Part shown: piece by piece, positions 1 to 9,580 of the stretch
Position numbering within the stretch: position 1 is the first letter of the stretch
How the letters are laid out: the number at the start of each line of letters is the position of its first letter
NCBI GenBank assembly: GCA_009702965.1
Contig: WLHB01000003.1
Coordinates: 1-64,000, forward strand
Source: Actinomycetota bacterium
GTDB lineage: Bacteria; Actinomycetota; Actinomycetes; Nanopelagicales; Nanopelagicaceae
Length of the DNA stretch: 64,000 bases
Reading direction: 5' to 3'
The notes under the pieces: generated by a model
The model's database searches: none
The model's input: only the letters and a program-made list of their open reading frames with translations
What the model was told of the DNA's origin: nothing
Position numbers and translations under genes: made by a program

Positions 1-2
1 AA

Positions 3-233
3 TCACCTGATCTTGTTCTCCTGGACAATATGAGCCCAGATCAATGTCGAGAAGCAGTCACCTTTGTTGCTGGACGATTTAAGTTAGAAGCATCTGGTGG
101 AATCACTATAGAAAACGCAAGAGCCTATGCTGAAAGCGGCGTTGATTACCTGGCGATCGGAGCGCTGACACATTCAGCGCCAGTGCTAGATATTGGACTC
201 GACATGAACCTAGAAACCCGATCGGAGAAATAA
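3..233 (+). CDS. nadC: Nicotinate-nucleotide pyrophosphorylase (carboxylating), C-terminal part, truncated by window start
   Basis: Open from window edge; SPDLVLLDNMSPDQ...LEASGGITIENARAYAESGVDYLAIGALTHSA is typical of the QAPRTase C-terminus; next to coaX. Confidence 0.9.
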   Translation, partial: SPDLVLLDNMSPDQCREAVTFVAGRFKLEASGGITIENARAYAESGVDYLAIGALTHSAPVLDIGLDMNLETRSEK

Positions 234-997
234 TGTTACTCACAATTGATGTTGGAAACACCAACACTGTCCTAGGTCTCTTCGATGGGGAAGATCTCAT
301 TAAGTCATGGCGCGTAAAGACTGATCCTCGATCAACATCAGATGAAATGTCATTGCAAATCAATGCACTGGTCAGCGGATATACGGTGACAGGTTTATCA
401 ATCTGCTCAACTGTGCCTGCAACACTTCGCGAATTGCGAACAATGATCGCCTCCTATTTTTCTGATATCGCCACAACAATTGTTGAACCAGGCACAAAGA
501 CGGGGGTCCCACTCCTTGTTGATAATCCGAAAGAGATCGGCGCAGATCGAATTGTGAATACTCTCGCTGCGCACACTCTTTATGGTGGACCAGCCATCGT
601 TGTTGACTTTGGAACGTCAACAAATCTCGATGTCGTCTCACCAAAAGGTGAATTTCTTGGAGGAGCACTTGCCCCAGGAATCGAGATTTCAGTTGATGCC
701 TTAGCTTCGCGTGCAGCTCAACTCCGAAAAGTAGAGTTGATCCGCCCAAAGAATGCCATTGGTAAGAACACTGTCGAAGCCTTGCAATCAGGAACAATAT
801 TTGGCTTTGCTGGACAGGTAGATGGCCTAGTCGAGAAAATCACTGCAGAGTTGGCTCAAAGTTACGATGAAGCACCAACTGTGATCGCAACTGGTGGTTT
901 AGCTCCGCTAGTAATTGATGTCAGCACCACAATTGATGAATATGAGCCTGATTTAACCCTTATTGGATTGCGCCTCATTCACGAGAAAAATATCTGA
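233..997 (+). CDS. coaX: Type III pantothenate kinase
   Basis: MLLTIDVGNTNTVLGLFDG, GADRIVN, DFGTSTN motifs; TAATG overlap with nadC. Confidence 0.95.
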   Translation: MLLTIDVGNTNTVLGLFDGEDLIKSWRVKTDPRSTSDEMSLQINALVSGYTVTGLSICSTVPATLRELRTMIASYFSDIATTIVEPGTKTGVPLLVDNPKEIGADRIVNTLAAHTLYGGPAIVVDFGTSTNLDVVSPKGEFLGGALAPGIEISVDALASRAAQLRKVELIRPKNAIGKNTVEALQSGTIFGFAGQVDGLVEKITAELAQSYDEAPTVIATGGLAPLVIDVSTTIDEYEPDLTLIGLRLIHEKNI

Positions 998-1016
998 AAG
1001 GTAGACTTCGGGGTCT

Positions 1017-2525
1017 ATGAGCACGCAACCGCCAGTACCTGCAGAGGATGATCTCCCTGAGCAGTTACGTATTCGCCGTGAAAAACGAGCGAACCTTCTT
1101 GATCGCGGCGTAGAGCCTTATCCAGTTGGGGTCGCTCGTACTCACACACTTGCGGTGATTCGCGAGAAGTATAAAAACTTAGAGACTGATACAGCCACAG
1201 GTGATCAGGCATCACTGGCAGGTCGAATTATTTTTAAGCGCGATACTGGAAAACTTTGTTTTGCCACTCTTCGTGAGGGTGATGGCACCGAACTTCAAGC
1301 GATGTTTTCGCTAGATAAAGTAGGGCAAGAGCAACTCGATGCATGGAAGAGTGATGTTGATCTTGGTGACATTGTGAGCGTCACGGGTGAAATCATTACC
1401 TCAAAGCGAGGCGAGCTCTCAATCCTTGCCGATACATGGCAGATGGCTTCGAAATCTTTACGGCCATTGCCGAATGATCACAAGCCAATGTCAGAAGAGA
1501 CGCGCGTTCGCATGCGTTATGTCGATCTGATCGTTCGCCCAGAGGCGCGAACAGTTGCCCGTTTACGTCCACAGGTGATGCGCTCACTCCGCGAGACATT
1601 TACCAATCAAGAATTTATCGAAGTTGAAACTCCGATGTTGCAGGTAATGCACGGTGGAGCAGCAGCCCGACCATTTAAGACTTTTTCAAATGCATACGAC
1701 ATTGATCTCTTCCTGCGTATTGCGCCAGAACTTTTTCTCAAGCGTTGCGTAGCCGGTGGTCTTGAAAGAGTATTTGAGATTAACCGTAACTTCCGCAATG
1801 AAGGTGCTGACTCTTCACACTCACCAGAGTTTGCGATGATTGAGACCTACCAAGCATTCGGAGATTGGCGCACAATTGCAGATCTCACCCGTTCACTGAT
1901 TCAAAATGCTGCGATGGCGGTTTCTGGTTCACACGTTGTTACACATATGAATGGTCGGCAAGCAGATCTCGGCGGACAATGGAGAGAGATTTCACTCTAT
2001 GACGCTATCTCTGAAGGTGTTGGTGAGAGCGTTACCGCACTCACCCCGATTGAAGAGTTAAAGAAATATGCAACAAAACTTGGAATCAAAGTCGATCCAA
2101 AGTGGGTGACTGGAAAACTGGCAGAAGAGATTTTTGAGCATGTGGCTCAAGACAAGTTAATCGAACCAACTTTTGTCATGGGTTATCCCGTTGATACATC
2201 TCCACTTGTTCGCGCTCACCGCGAGATTCCCGGTGTTGCTGAAAAATGGGATCTTTACGTTGATGGCTTTGAGTTAGCGACCGGATATTCAGAACTTATC
2301 GATCCAGTGATTCAACGTGAGAGATTAACTGAGCAAGCAGCACTTGGTGCAAAGGGTGATCTGGAAGCAATGCAGATCGATGAAGATTTCTTACGTGCGA
2401 TGGAGTTTGGAATGCCACCTATGGGTGGAATGGGAATGGGAGTCGATCGACTGCTGATGGCGCTGACAGGCCTTGGAATTCGCGAAACAATTTTATTTCC
2501 ATTGGTGAAGCCTGAGTCAGATTAA
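1017..2525 (+). CDS. lysS: Lysyl-tRNA synthetase (class II)
   Basis: 502 aa; class II motifs including [14 protein letters not shown] and [15 protein letters not shown]. Confidence 0.96.
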   Translation: MSTQPPVPAEDDLPEQLRIRREKRANLLDRGVEPYPVGVARTHTLAVIREKYKNLETDTATGDQASLAGRIIFKRDTGKLCFATLREGDGTELQAMFSLDKVGQEQLDAWKSDVDLGDIVSVTGEIITSKRGELSILADTWQMASKSLRPLPNDHKPMSEETRVRMRYVDLIVRPEARTVARLRPQVMRSLRETFTNQEFIEVETPMLQVMHGGAAARPFKTFSNAYDIDLFLRIAPELFLKRCVAGGLERVFEINRNFRNEGADSSHSPEFAMIETYQAFGDWRTIADLTRSLIQNAAMAVSGSHVVTHMNGRQADLGGQWREISLYDAISEGVGESVTALTPIEELKKYATKLGIKVDPKWVTGKLAEEIFEHVAQDKLIEPTFVMGYPVDTSPLVRAHREIPGVAEKWDLYVDGFELATGYSELIDPVIQRERLTEQAALGAKGDLEAMQIDEDFLRAMEFGMPPMGGMGMGVDRLLMALTGLGIRETILFPLVKPESD

Positions 2526-3022
2526 TGTCGATAGAAATTCGTCCAGCAAAAACTCAAGACATTCCTGGTATTCGTGCACTCATCGATACATACACTTTAG
2601 GTGGCCGTTTACTCAATAAAGAAACTGTGATGCTCTATGAAGATGTTCAAGAATTTACAGTTGCTATTGAAAATGGCGTAGTTGTAGGTTGCGGCGCCCT
2701 TCACGTTCTCTGGGAAGATCTCGCTGAAGTTCGCACAGTTGCAGTCGTTGATACGCTAAAAGGACAAGGCGTTGGCCATCAAATTCTTGAAGCAATTGTT
2801 GATCGCGCCCGAGTGATTGGTGTCTCCAGAATTTTCTGTCTCACCTTTGAGACCGCATTCTTTGGTCGCCACGGATTTGAAGAGATCCATGGCACGCCAG
2901 TTGATCCAGATGTGTACTCAGAACTCTTGCGCTCTTATGACACCGGCGTCGCTGAGTTCCTTGATCTAGAGTCAGTTAAACCGAACACACTGGGCAATAC
3001 CCGCATGCTCAAACTCCTCTAA
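2525..3022 (+). CDS. GNAT-family amino-acid N-acetyltransferase (argA-like)
   Basis: IRPAKTQDIPGIRALID...GALHVLWEDLAEVRTVAV...GVGHQILEAIV; overlaps lysS stop (TAATG). Confidence 0.8.
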   Translation: MSIEIRPAKTQDIPGIRALIDTYTLGGRLLNKETVMLYEDVQEFTVAIENGVVVGCGALHVLWEDLAEVRTVAVVDTLKGQGVGHQILEAIVDRARVIGVSRIFCLTFETAFFGRHGFEEIHGTPVDPDVYSELLRSYDTGVAEFLDLESVKPNTLGNTRMLKLL

Positions 3023-3036
3023 AAGTCGATTTTCTG

Positions 3037-3137
3037 GGCTAGATCTAGCCATCCCTGGGGAATAAGAGCGCCAGATCTAGGGTTCTAACCCATGCACACC
3101 TTTCGCCTCGCGCCAGCGCTGGGCGAAGTTATAGGCT
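3037..3137 (+). promoter_or_regulatory. Promoter/operator region upstream of clpC
   Basis: 14-bp perfect palindrome GGCTAGATCTAGCC (3037-3050), repeat of AGATCTAG at 3073-3080, interrupted inverted repeat TTCGCC...GGCGAA (3102-3127), then -10-like TAGGCT (3132-3137). Confidence 0.45.
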
Positions 3138-3189
3138 AGCCACAGGTACGTAGCCGATGGCAGGTATTTAAAAGAGAAGAGGTCCACCG

Positions 3190-5691
3190 ATGTTTGAGCG
3201 CTTTACAGATCGAGCCCGACGCGTTGTTGTATTGGCTCAAGAAGAAGCACGCATGCTCAATCACAATTACATCGGAACAGAACACATCTTGCTCGGCCTC
3301 ATCCATGAAGGAGAAGGCGTTGCAGCAAAGGGACTTGAATCTCTTGGAATTTCACTCGAAGCAGTCCGCGCGCAGGTTGAAGAGATCATCGGACAAGGAC
3401 AGCAAGCGCCATCAGGGCATATTCCATTTACTCCTCGCGCCAAGAAAGTCCTAGAGCTCTCACTTCGCGAAGCACTTCAACTTGGCCACAATTACATCGG
3501 AACAGAACACATTTTGCTCGGCCTTATTCGTGAAGGTGAAGGCGTCGCTGCTCAGGTATTGGTCAAGCTCGGTGCCGATCTCACTCGCGTGCGCCAGCAA
3601 GTAATTCAACTTCTCTCCGGATATCAAGGAAAAGAGACAGTTGCACAAGGCGGACCAGCAGAGGGAACTCCATCAACCTCACTTGTTCTCGATCAATTTG
3701 GTCGCAATCTCACAGCCGCTGCGCGTGAAGGAAAGTTAGACCCTGTTATTGGTCGCGATAATGAAATCGAGCGCGTCATGCAGATTCTTTCTCGTCGCAC
3801 AAAAAATAACCCAGTCCTTATCGGAGAACCAGGCGTTGGAAAGACCGCAGTTGTCGAAGGTCTTGCACAAGCAATTGCAAAAAATGATGTCCCTGAAACA
3901 ATCAAGGATAAGCAGTTGTACTCACTTGATTTAGGTGCACTCGTTGCCGGTTCTCGCTACCGTGGAGATTTCGAAGAGCGCTTGAAAAAAGTTCTCAAAG
4001 AGATCAAAACTCGAGGCGACATCATTCTCTTTATCGATGAGATTCATACTCTTGTTGGCGCGGGCGCGGCAGAAGGTGCAATCGATGCTGCCAGCATCTT
4101 GAAGCCAATGCTTGCTCGCGGTGAACTCCAGACAATTGGTGCGACAACTCTCGATGAGTATCGCAAGCATGTTGAAAAGGATGCAGCGCTAGAGCGTCGC
4201 TTCCAACCTATCCAGGTGAAAGAGCCATCTGTTGCTCACACTATTGAAATTCTCAAAGGTCTACGCGATCGTTATGAAACACACCACCGTGTTTCCATTA
4301 CAGATGGCGCACTAGCTGCTGCTGCAAATATGGCTGATCGTTATGTTTCAGATCGTTTCTTGCCAGATAAGGCGATCGACCTTATTGATGAAGCAGGTTC
4401 ACGCCTTCGCATTAAGCGAATGACAGCACCTGCTGAACTTCGTGAATTCGATGAGAAGATCTCTGCAGCCCGTAAAGCGAAAGAATCTGCAATCGATGGA
4501 CAAGATTTTGAAGGTGCTGCCGCACTTCGCGATAAAGAGAAATCACTTATCGAAGAGCGCAGCGCTGCCGAGAAGAATTGGAAGGCAACTGATCTTGATA
4601 AGGTCACTGAGGTCGATGAAGAACTCATCGCTCAAGTACTTTCTGCATCAACTGGAATTCCGGTATTTAAGTTAACTGAAGAAGAGACAGCACGTCTTCT
4701 TCGCATGGAAGATGAGCTACACCGTCGCGTGATCGGACAAGATCAAGCCATTAAGGCTCTCTCACAAGCAATTCGCCGTACGCGTGCCGGACTCAAAGAT
4801 CCAAAGCGCCCTGGCGGATCATTTATCTTCGCTGGTCCTTCCGGAGTTGGAAAGACAGAACTTTCACGCACTCTCGCTTCATTCCTCTTTGGTGATGAGA
4901 GCGCGCTGATTCAACTTGATATGTCTGAATACTCAGAGCGTCACACTGCTTCACGTCTCTTCGGTGCACCTCCAGGATTCGTCGGATATGACGAAGGCGG
5001 ACAGCTCACCGAAAAGGTACGTCGTCGCCCATTCTCAGTCGTTCTCTTTGATGAGGTCGAAAAGGCACACCCAGATATCTTTAACTCACTTCTTCAAGTA
5101 TTAGAAGATGGTCGCCTTACCGATTCACAAGGGCGCACAGTTGACTTCAAAAATACTGTCATCATCATGACAACAAACCTTGGAACACGCGATATCTCAA
5201 AGGGTCAAGGTTTAGGTTTTGCTAACTCTGATGATGATTTGAGCAATTACGAAAGAATGAAGGCAAAGGTCAGTGATGAACTTAAGTCACACTTCCGTCC
5301 TGAATTCCTTAACCGTATCGATGATGTCATCGTCTTCCACCAGCTCACCAAAGAGCAGATCATCACAATTGTTGATCTCATGATCGTTAACCTTGATGAG
5401 CGTCTTAAGGTGAAAGATATGGGAATCGAACTTACGCAAGGTGCAAAGGATCTCTTAGCTGCTCGCGGTTATGACCCACTATTAGGTGCACGTCCATTGC
5501 GTCGCACAATTCAGCGCGAGATCGAAGATCCACTATCTGAGCGCATTCTTTTCGGTGAACTTAAGGCTGGCGAGATTATTGTTGTTGATGTTGACGGAGA
5601 TGGTCCGGATGCAACGTTTACATTTACTGGCGCACCTAAGGCAACTATGCCTGACTCACCAGAAGATCTTGCTGAAGCACCTACTGCTTAA
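3190..5691 (+). CDS. clpC: ATP-dependent Clp protease ATP-binding subunit ClpC
   Basis: 833 aa; duplicated Clp N repeats, two Walker A motifs ([16 protein letters not shown]), UVR-like middle domain. Confidence 0.96.
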   Translation: MFERFTDRARRVVVLAQEEARMLNHNYIGTEHILLGLIHEGEGVAAKGLESLGISLEAVRAQVEEIIGQGQQAPSGHIPFTPRAKKVLELSLREALQLGHNYIGTEHILLGLIREGEGVAAQVLVKLGADLTRVRQQVIQLLSGYQGKETVAQGGPAEGTPSTSLVLDQFGRNLTAAAREGKLDPVIGRDNEIERVMQILSRRTKNNPVLIGEPGVGKTAVVEGLAQAIAKNDVPETIKDKQLYSLDLGALVAGSRYRGDFEERLKKVLKEIKTRGDIILFIDEIHTLVGAGAAEGAIDAASILKPMLARGELQTIGATTLDEYRKHVEKDAALERRFQPIQVKEPSVAHTIEILKGLRDRYETHHRVSITDGALAAAANMADRYVSDRFLPDKAIDLIDEAGSRLRIKRMTAPAELREFDEKISAARKAKESAIDGQDFEGAAALRDKEKSLIEERSAAEKNWKATDLDKVTEVDEELIAQVLSASTGIPVFKLTEEETARLLRMEDELHRRVIGQDQAIKALSQAIRRTRAGLKDPKRPGGSFIFAGPSGVGKTELSRTLASFLFGDESALIQLDMSEYSERHTASRLFGAPPGFVGYDEGGQLTEKVRRRPFSVVLFDEVEKAHPDIFNSLLQVLEDGRLTDSQGRTVDFKNTVIIMTTNLGTRDISKGQGLGFANSDDDLSNYERMKAKVSDELKSHFRPEFLNRIDDVIVFHQLTKEQIITIVDLMIVNLDERLKVKDMGIELTQGAKDLLAARGYDPLLGARPLRRTIQREIEDPLSERILFGELKAGEIIVVDVDGDGPDATFTFTGAPKATMPDSPEDLAEAPTA

Positions 5692-5855
5692 CTAGCACGA
5701 CGCTTCTGTGTGCTCGGAAGGGTTGCTTTCTTACGTCGCGCCTTGGCGGATGCGAGAATTTTTCTCTGATTTTTCTTTGCCCGTGCTCTCTCTTCGAGAA
5801 TTCGTGCAGGAATAGGAACTTCTGGGATGACTAGCTCGCTGATATCCATAGCCAT
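5688..5855 (-). CDS. Small basic hypothetical protein, 55 aa
   Basis: Not in ORF track (too short). Translates as [55 protein letters not shown]; fills the gap between clpC and murQ; stop overlaps clpC stop (TTAA). Confidence 0.5.
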   Translation of the reverse strand: MAMDISELVIPEVPIPARILEERARAKKNQRKILASAKARRKKATLPSTQKRRAS

Positions 5856-5950
5856 ACCTTGCACTAGGACGCAGGTTTACTGGGCAATTACTCATCTTTC
5901 GATTGGGTGATTCTTAGGGTGAATTTCTACCCTTTTCTCCGTATCCAAAC

Positions 5951-5965
5951 TAGTATGTAAAACAT
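5951..5965 (+). promoter_or_regulatory. Candidate -10 (TAGTAT) and palindrome ATGTAAAACAT overlapping the murQ start
   Basis: TAGTAT 7 nt upstream of ATG; palindrome at 5955-5965. Confidence 0.4.
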
Positions 5966-6875
5966 GAGCGAAAAGCCGCAGGCCGAACTCGGAAAACTTC
6001 GTACCGAACAAGTAGACGAGAAGTTTCATCTCCTCGACATTATGAGCGTTAGAGAGTTGCTCACGGCAATGAATGAGAGTGATTCCGATGTGCCAAAGGC
6101 AATTGCGTTGCAACTACCTGCGATTGAGCGAGCAATAGATGTCATCGTTGACCGCCTCATGCAGGGTGGGCGACTTGTTTATATCGGCGCAGGTACCTCT
6201 GGACGTTTAGGAGTTCTTGATGCCGCCGAATGTGGTCCAACGTTTTCAATACTTGATGATCAAGTCATTGCCTTAATCGCCGGGGGTGAAAGAGCGATTC
6301 AACATGCAGTCGAAGGTGCTGAAGATCGTCCTGATTTTGGCGTTGCTGACCTTAAATCAATTAATTTACGTGCCAGCGATGCAGTCGTTGGAATTGCAGC
6401 AAGCGGTCGCACCCCTTACGTAATCGGTGCAATTGATTATGCTCGCTCAATTGGTGCGGCGACAATTAGTCTTACGAGCAATCCTCAATCAGAACTCTCT
6501 TCGCACGTGGACTTTCCTATTGAGATCGATTCCGGCCCAGAGGTCTTAGCGGGTTCGACCCGTTTGAAATCTGGAACATCGCAGAAACTTGTCCTGAATA
6601 TGATCTCAACAATCTCGATGATCAGATTAGGAAAAACCTTCGGCAATCTCATGGTTGATCTTCAAGTGACAAATGGAAAGTTACGAGATCGAGCAATTCG
6701 AATTATTGAGAGCGCCACTGGTGCACCTCGCGCCCAGGCAGAGAAAGCGCTGGAGCAGTCTGGATTTAAAGTAAAGATTGCTATCTTGATGATCTTGCTC
6801 AATCTTGATGCCGCAACTGCCAAAAGTCGACTTGAGAGCTCCTCTGATCGCATCCGTGAGGCGTTGAGCGAGTGA
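5964..6875 (+). CDS. murQ: N-acetylmuramic acid 6-phosphate etherase
   Basis: YIGAGTSGRLGVLDAAECGPTFS, SIS domain, VLAGSTRLKSGTSQKLVLNMIST. Confidence 0.95.
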   Translation: MSEKPQAELGKLRTEQVDEKFHLLDIMSVRELLTAMNESDSDVPKAIALQLPAIERAIDVIVDRLMQGGRLVYIGAGTSGRLGVLDAAECGPTFSILDDQVIALIAGGERAIQHAVEGAEDRPDFGVADLKSINLRASDAVVGIAASGRTPYVIGAIDYARSIGAATISLTSNPQSELSSHVDFPIEIDSGPEVLAGSTRLKSGTSQKLVLNMISTISMIRLGKTFGNLMVDLQVTNGKLRDRAIRIIESATGAPRAQAEKALEQSGFKVKIAILMILLNLDAATAKSRLESSSDRIREALSE

Positions 6876-6916
6876 GTTCACCCTTAAACCACCTGTAATC
6901 GTTATCTTTTTGTGCT

Positions 6917-6983
6917 TGACCATTGGCCCGCGAGGTAGCATGATTTTCATGTAAAGCGGGAAGATATGAAAGTAATTTTCATG
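6917..6983 (+). promoter_or_regulatory. Promoter and candidate operators upstream of the family-5 SBP gene
   Basis: TTGACC-17 nt-CATGAT; palindrome CATGATTTTCATG (6939-6951); inverted repeat ATGAAAGTAATTTTCAT (6966-6982); direct repeat ATTTTCATG at 6943 and 6975, 32 bp apart. Confidence 0.5.
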
Positions 6984-7020
6984 CGAAGTCATCGTGGCTT
7001 CGGTTTTGAAGGGAGATTCA

Positions 7021-8535
7021 GTGAAGAGAAAGAAATTAGCAATCGCTGCTCTAGCAGCATCGCTTGCCGTTGGAACCTTGGCTGCGCAACCTGCGAAGGC
7101 GGCATCAACATCCCTAGCTATCGGTAGCGTTCTAGATATCGACAAGTTAGATCCACATACAGCAACAAACTTTGCAACTGTGCGTGCACTCGGTCTTGTT
7201 TATTCAAGCCTTATCGAAGTTGGCCCAGCCAACAAGCTCAAGACAGGGCTTGCAACAGCATGGCAGTTCAGTGCTGACGGGAAGACACTTCGCCTCACCT
7301 TACGTGAAGGCGTTAAATTCCACGATGGATCAACATTTGACGCAGTAGATGCGAAAGCTTCTCTCGAGCGCATTCTTGACCCAAAGACAACAGCAGCGGC
7401 ACGTGCAAATATTTCAACGATCACTTCGATCTCAGCTTCTGGGCGCTATCTCACCCTGAACTTATCTGTCTCAAACATTCCAATTCTTGCAGCCCTTGAT
7501 GGTGTGAATATGGCGATGCTTTCTTCTACAGATATTGCTGCGGGTAAAGTTGGCGGAACTAATAAGCCAAACGGCACAGGTGCTTACAAGTTCGAATCTT
7601 GGGAGCCAACACAATCAGTAAAGCTTTCAGCAAATCCAACCTATTGGATGGGTGAGCCAAAGATTTCTGACATCACAATTCGTGTCATTCCAAATGAGGC
7701 ATCAATTCTCTCTGCAATGAATGCCGGAACAATTCAATTCGGAATCATCTCAGATCCTTTAATCGCGAAGCAGGTAAATACACGTAAGCTCAAGCTATAC
7801 AAGACACCAGCTCTTGCTTACTACGCACTTCAATTGAACAATAAGGTTGCTCCATTCAATGATAAGAATGTTCGCCTTGCAGTTCAGTGCGCACTTGATC
7901 GTCAAGAAGTAGTGAACACAGCAATGCTTGGACAGGGAGCAATCTCTGGCCCAATTACAAGCCCTGCATACCGATCAAGCACTACTGCGCGTCCTTGCCC
8001 TAAGGCAGATCTAGCAAAAGCCAAGGCATATTTGACTGCATCAGGTAAGACAGATGTGACCTTCAAGGCACTTGTCACAAGCACTGGCTGGGCGACATCT
8101 GTTGCAATGGCACAGAACATCAAGGCTCAGCTTGCAAAGGCAGGCATCACAATGGAGCTCGATATCACTGACCAGGCGACATATGTTCCACGTTGGCTCG
8201 CTGGTGACTTCGTTGCAACACTTGCAAATAATGGTGGTCGTATCGATCCAGACACGATGTACACCCGTTACTTCACTTCTACAGGAAACTTGAACAAGGT
8301 TGCGACATATGCGTCTTCAACTCTTGATGCAAACTTCCTTAAGGGTAAGTCAAGTGCCAAATCTTCAGTCCGTGCAGAGGCGTATACAGCGATCTCTAAA
8401 GAACTTGAGGACAATGCAGTATGGGTATGGATTGCAACACCATTTGAATATCGTGTTGCAGATAAGAACCTAAAGAACTTCACAGCTCTTACAACAGGTT
8501 CTTTGCTCCCATTACGCTCAGCATCACTAGGATAA
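7021..8535 (+). CDS. ABC transporter substrate-binding protein, family 5 (peptide/opine-like), secreted
   Basis: Signal peptide MKRKKLAIAALAASLAVGTLAAQPAKAA; SBP_bac_5-like body (LDPHTATN, LREGVKFHDGSTFDA). GTG at 7021 preceded by GGGAG chosen over the ATG-like start at 6994. Confidence 0.88.
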   Translation: MKRKKLAIAALAASLAVGTLAAQPAKAASTSLAIGSVLDIDKLDPHTATNFATVRALGLVYSSLIEVGPANKLKTGLATAWQFSADGKTLRLTLREGVKFHDGSTFDAVDAKASLERILDPKTTAAARANISTITSISASGRYLTLNLSVSNIPILAALDGVNMAMLSSTDIAAGKVGGTNKPNGTGAYKFESWEPTQSVKLSANPTYWMGEPKISDITIRVIPNEASILSAMNAGTIQFGIISDPLIAKQVNTRKLKLYKTPALAYYALQLNNKVAPFNDKNVRLAVQCALDRQEVVNTAMLGQGAISGPITSPAYRSSTTARPCPKADLAKAKAYLTASGKTDVTFKALVTSTGWATSVAMAQNIKAQLAKAGITMELDITDQATYVPRWLAGDFVATLANNGGRIDPDTMYTRYFTSTGNLNKVATYASSTLDANFLKGKSSAKSSVRAEAYTAISKELEDNAVWVWIATPFEYRVADKNLKNFTALTTGSLLPLRSASLG

Positions 8536-8545
8536 ATTAAGTAAG

Positions 8546-8584
8546 AAGTGCGGTGCGCGATAGAAAAACTCGCGCACCGCACTT
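8546..8584 (+). terminator. Strong stem-loop between SBP and permease genes (attenuator/partial terminator or mRNA stabiliser)
   Basis: Perfect 15-bp arms AAGTGCGGTGCGCGA / TCGCGCACCGCACTT, 9-nt loop, followed by ATCTTTT. Confidence 0.8.
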
Positions 8585-8614
8585 ATCTTTTCAATCAATC
8601 AAAGGAGAGTTAAA

Positions 8615-9580
8615 GTGAATAAGAGACTGCCTTCAACAGTCTTCTTTACTCGCCTCGCGAGTGTGATCACGACCCTCTTCGGTATCTCAATATTTGTTTT
8701 CATTGTTTTACGCGTTATTCCCGGTGACTCAATCACTGGCTCATTAGGTATCGAAACAGGTGCTCTTACCCCTGAGCAGATCGAATCACTTCGAGCCTAT
8801 TACGGGATAGATAAATCACTCTTTGGACAATATTTCTCATGGATGGGATCCTTTCTCACCGGCGATTTTGGCTTTGCTTATTCCAATGGAGTATCTGTCC
8901 TAGAACTGACAAAGTCAGCGTTACCTGTAACTATTCAATTGGCGCTCTTTGGAACCATCTTCGGTGTAATTCTTGGAATAAGTGTTGGAATGTTTAGCGC
9001 TAGCAAGCCAGGCAGCGTCCGTGACTTTGCTGGGCAGTTTTTCGGCCTTCTTGCACTTGCAGTCCCAGGTTTTGTACTAGCAACAACTCTCGTTACAGTC
9101 ATGGCTAATGTCTTTGGTTATTTTCCAAACGGTTTTGAGTACATGTCACCTTGGGAAGACCCATGGATGAATTTTCAGCAGATGATGTTTCCTTCACTCG
9201 TTCTCGGAATTGCCGTCGCAGCACCAGTGATGCGGACTACTCGCTCGGCCCTACTTGAAACTGTCGATAAGGATTTTATCCGCACCGCTCATGGCAAAGG
9301 CGTGAAGCATCGTGTAGTTCAGTTTAAGCATGTACTTCGTAACTCACTTATTCCTATAGTCACCATGACCGGTATCCAATTTGGGTACTTATTGGGCGGT
9401 GCCGTAATTACCGAAAAAATCTTTGCGATGCCTGGAATGGGACGTCAAATCTTGGATGCTATTAATAAGCGCGAATACGCAACAGTTCAAAGTAGCGTCA
9501 TGATTTTTGCAATCATGTTCGTGCTCATTAACTTAATAACTGACATCATTTACCGCCGAATAGATCCGAGAATTAAGTGA
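8615..9580 (+). CDS. ABC transporter permease, DppB/OppB type
   Basis: RLASVITTLFGISIFVFIVLRVIPGD and LLGGAVITEKIFAMPGMGRQ. Confidence 0.9.
   Translation: MNKRLPSTVFFTRLASVITTLFGISIFVFIVLRVIPGDSITGSLGIETGALTPEQIESLRAYYGIDKSLFGQYFSWMGSFLTGDFGFAYSNGVSVLELTKSALPVTIQLALFGTIFGVILGISVGMFSASKPGSVRDFAGQFFGLLALAVPGFVLATTLVTVMANVFGYFPNGFEYMSPWEDPWMNFQQMMFPSLVLGIAVAAPVMRTTRSALLETVDKDFIRTAHGKGVKHRVVQFKHVLRNSLIPIVTMTGIQFGYLLGGAVITEKIFAMPGMGRQILDAINKREYATVQSSVMIFAIMFVLINLITDIIYRRIDPRIK

Noticed and set aside
372-797. 141-aa antisense ORF to coaX in the ORF track, and similar antisense ORFs throughout (for example 4341-4628, 16644-17240, 45578-45967, 52855-53229)
   Set aside because: They lie wholly opposite well-supported genes, have low-complexity Ser/Arg-rich or Leu/His-rich translations typical of shadow frames, and show no recognisable motifs.
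2525-3022. Naming the GNAT next to lysS as a new acetyltransferase system
   Set aside because: It resembles the ordinary actinobacterial amino-acid N-acetyltransferase; not unusual.
6681-7145. 154-aa minus-strand ORF across the murQ/SBP intergenic region
   Set aside because: Covers the SBP promoter and signal peptide and the murQ 3-prime end; no motif or ribosome-binding site support.
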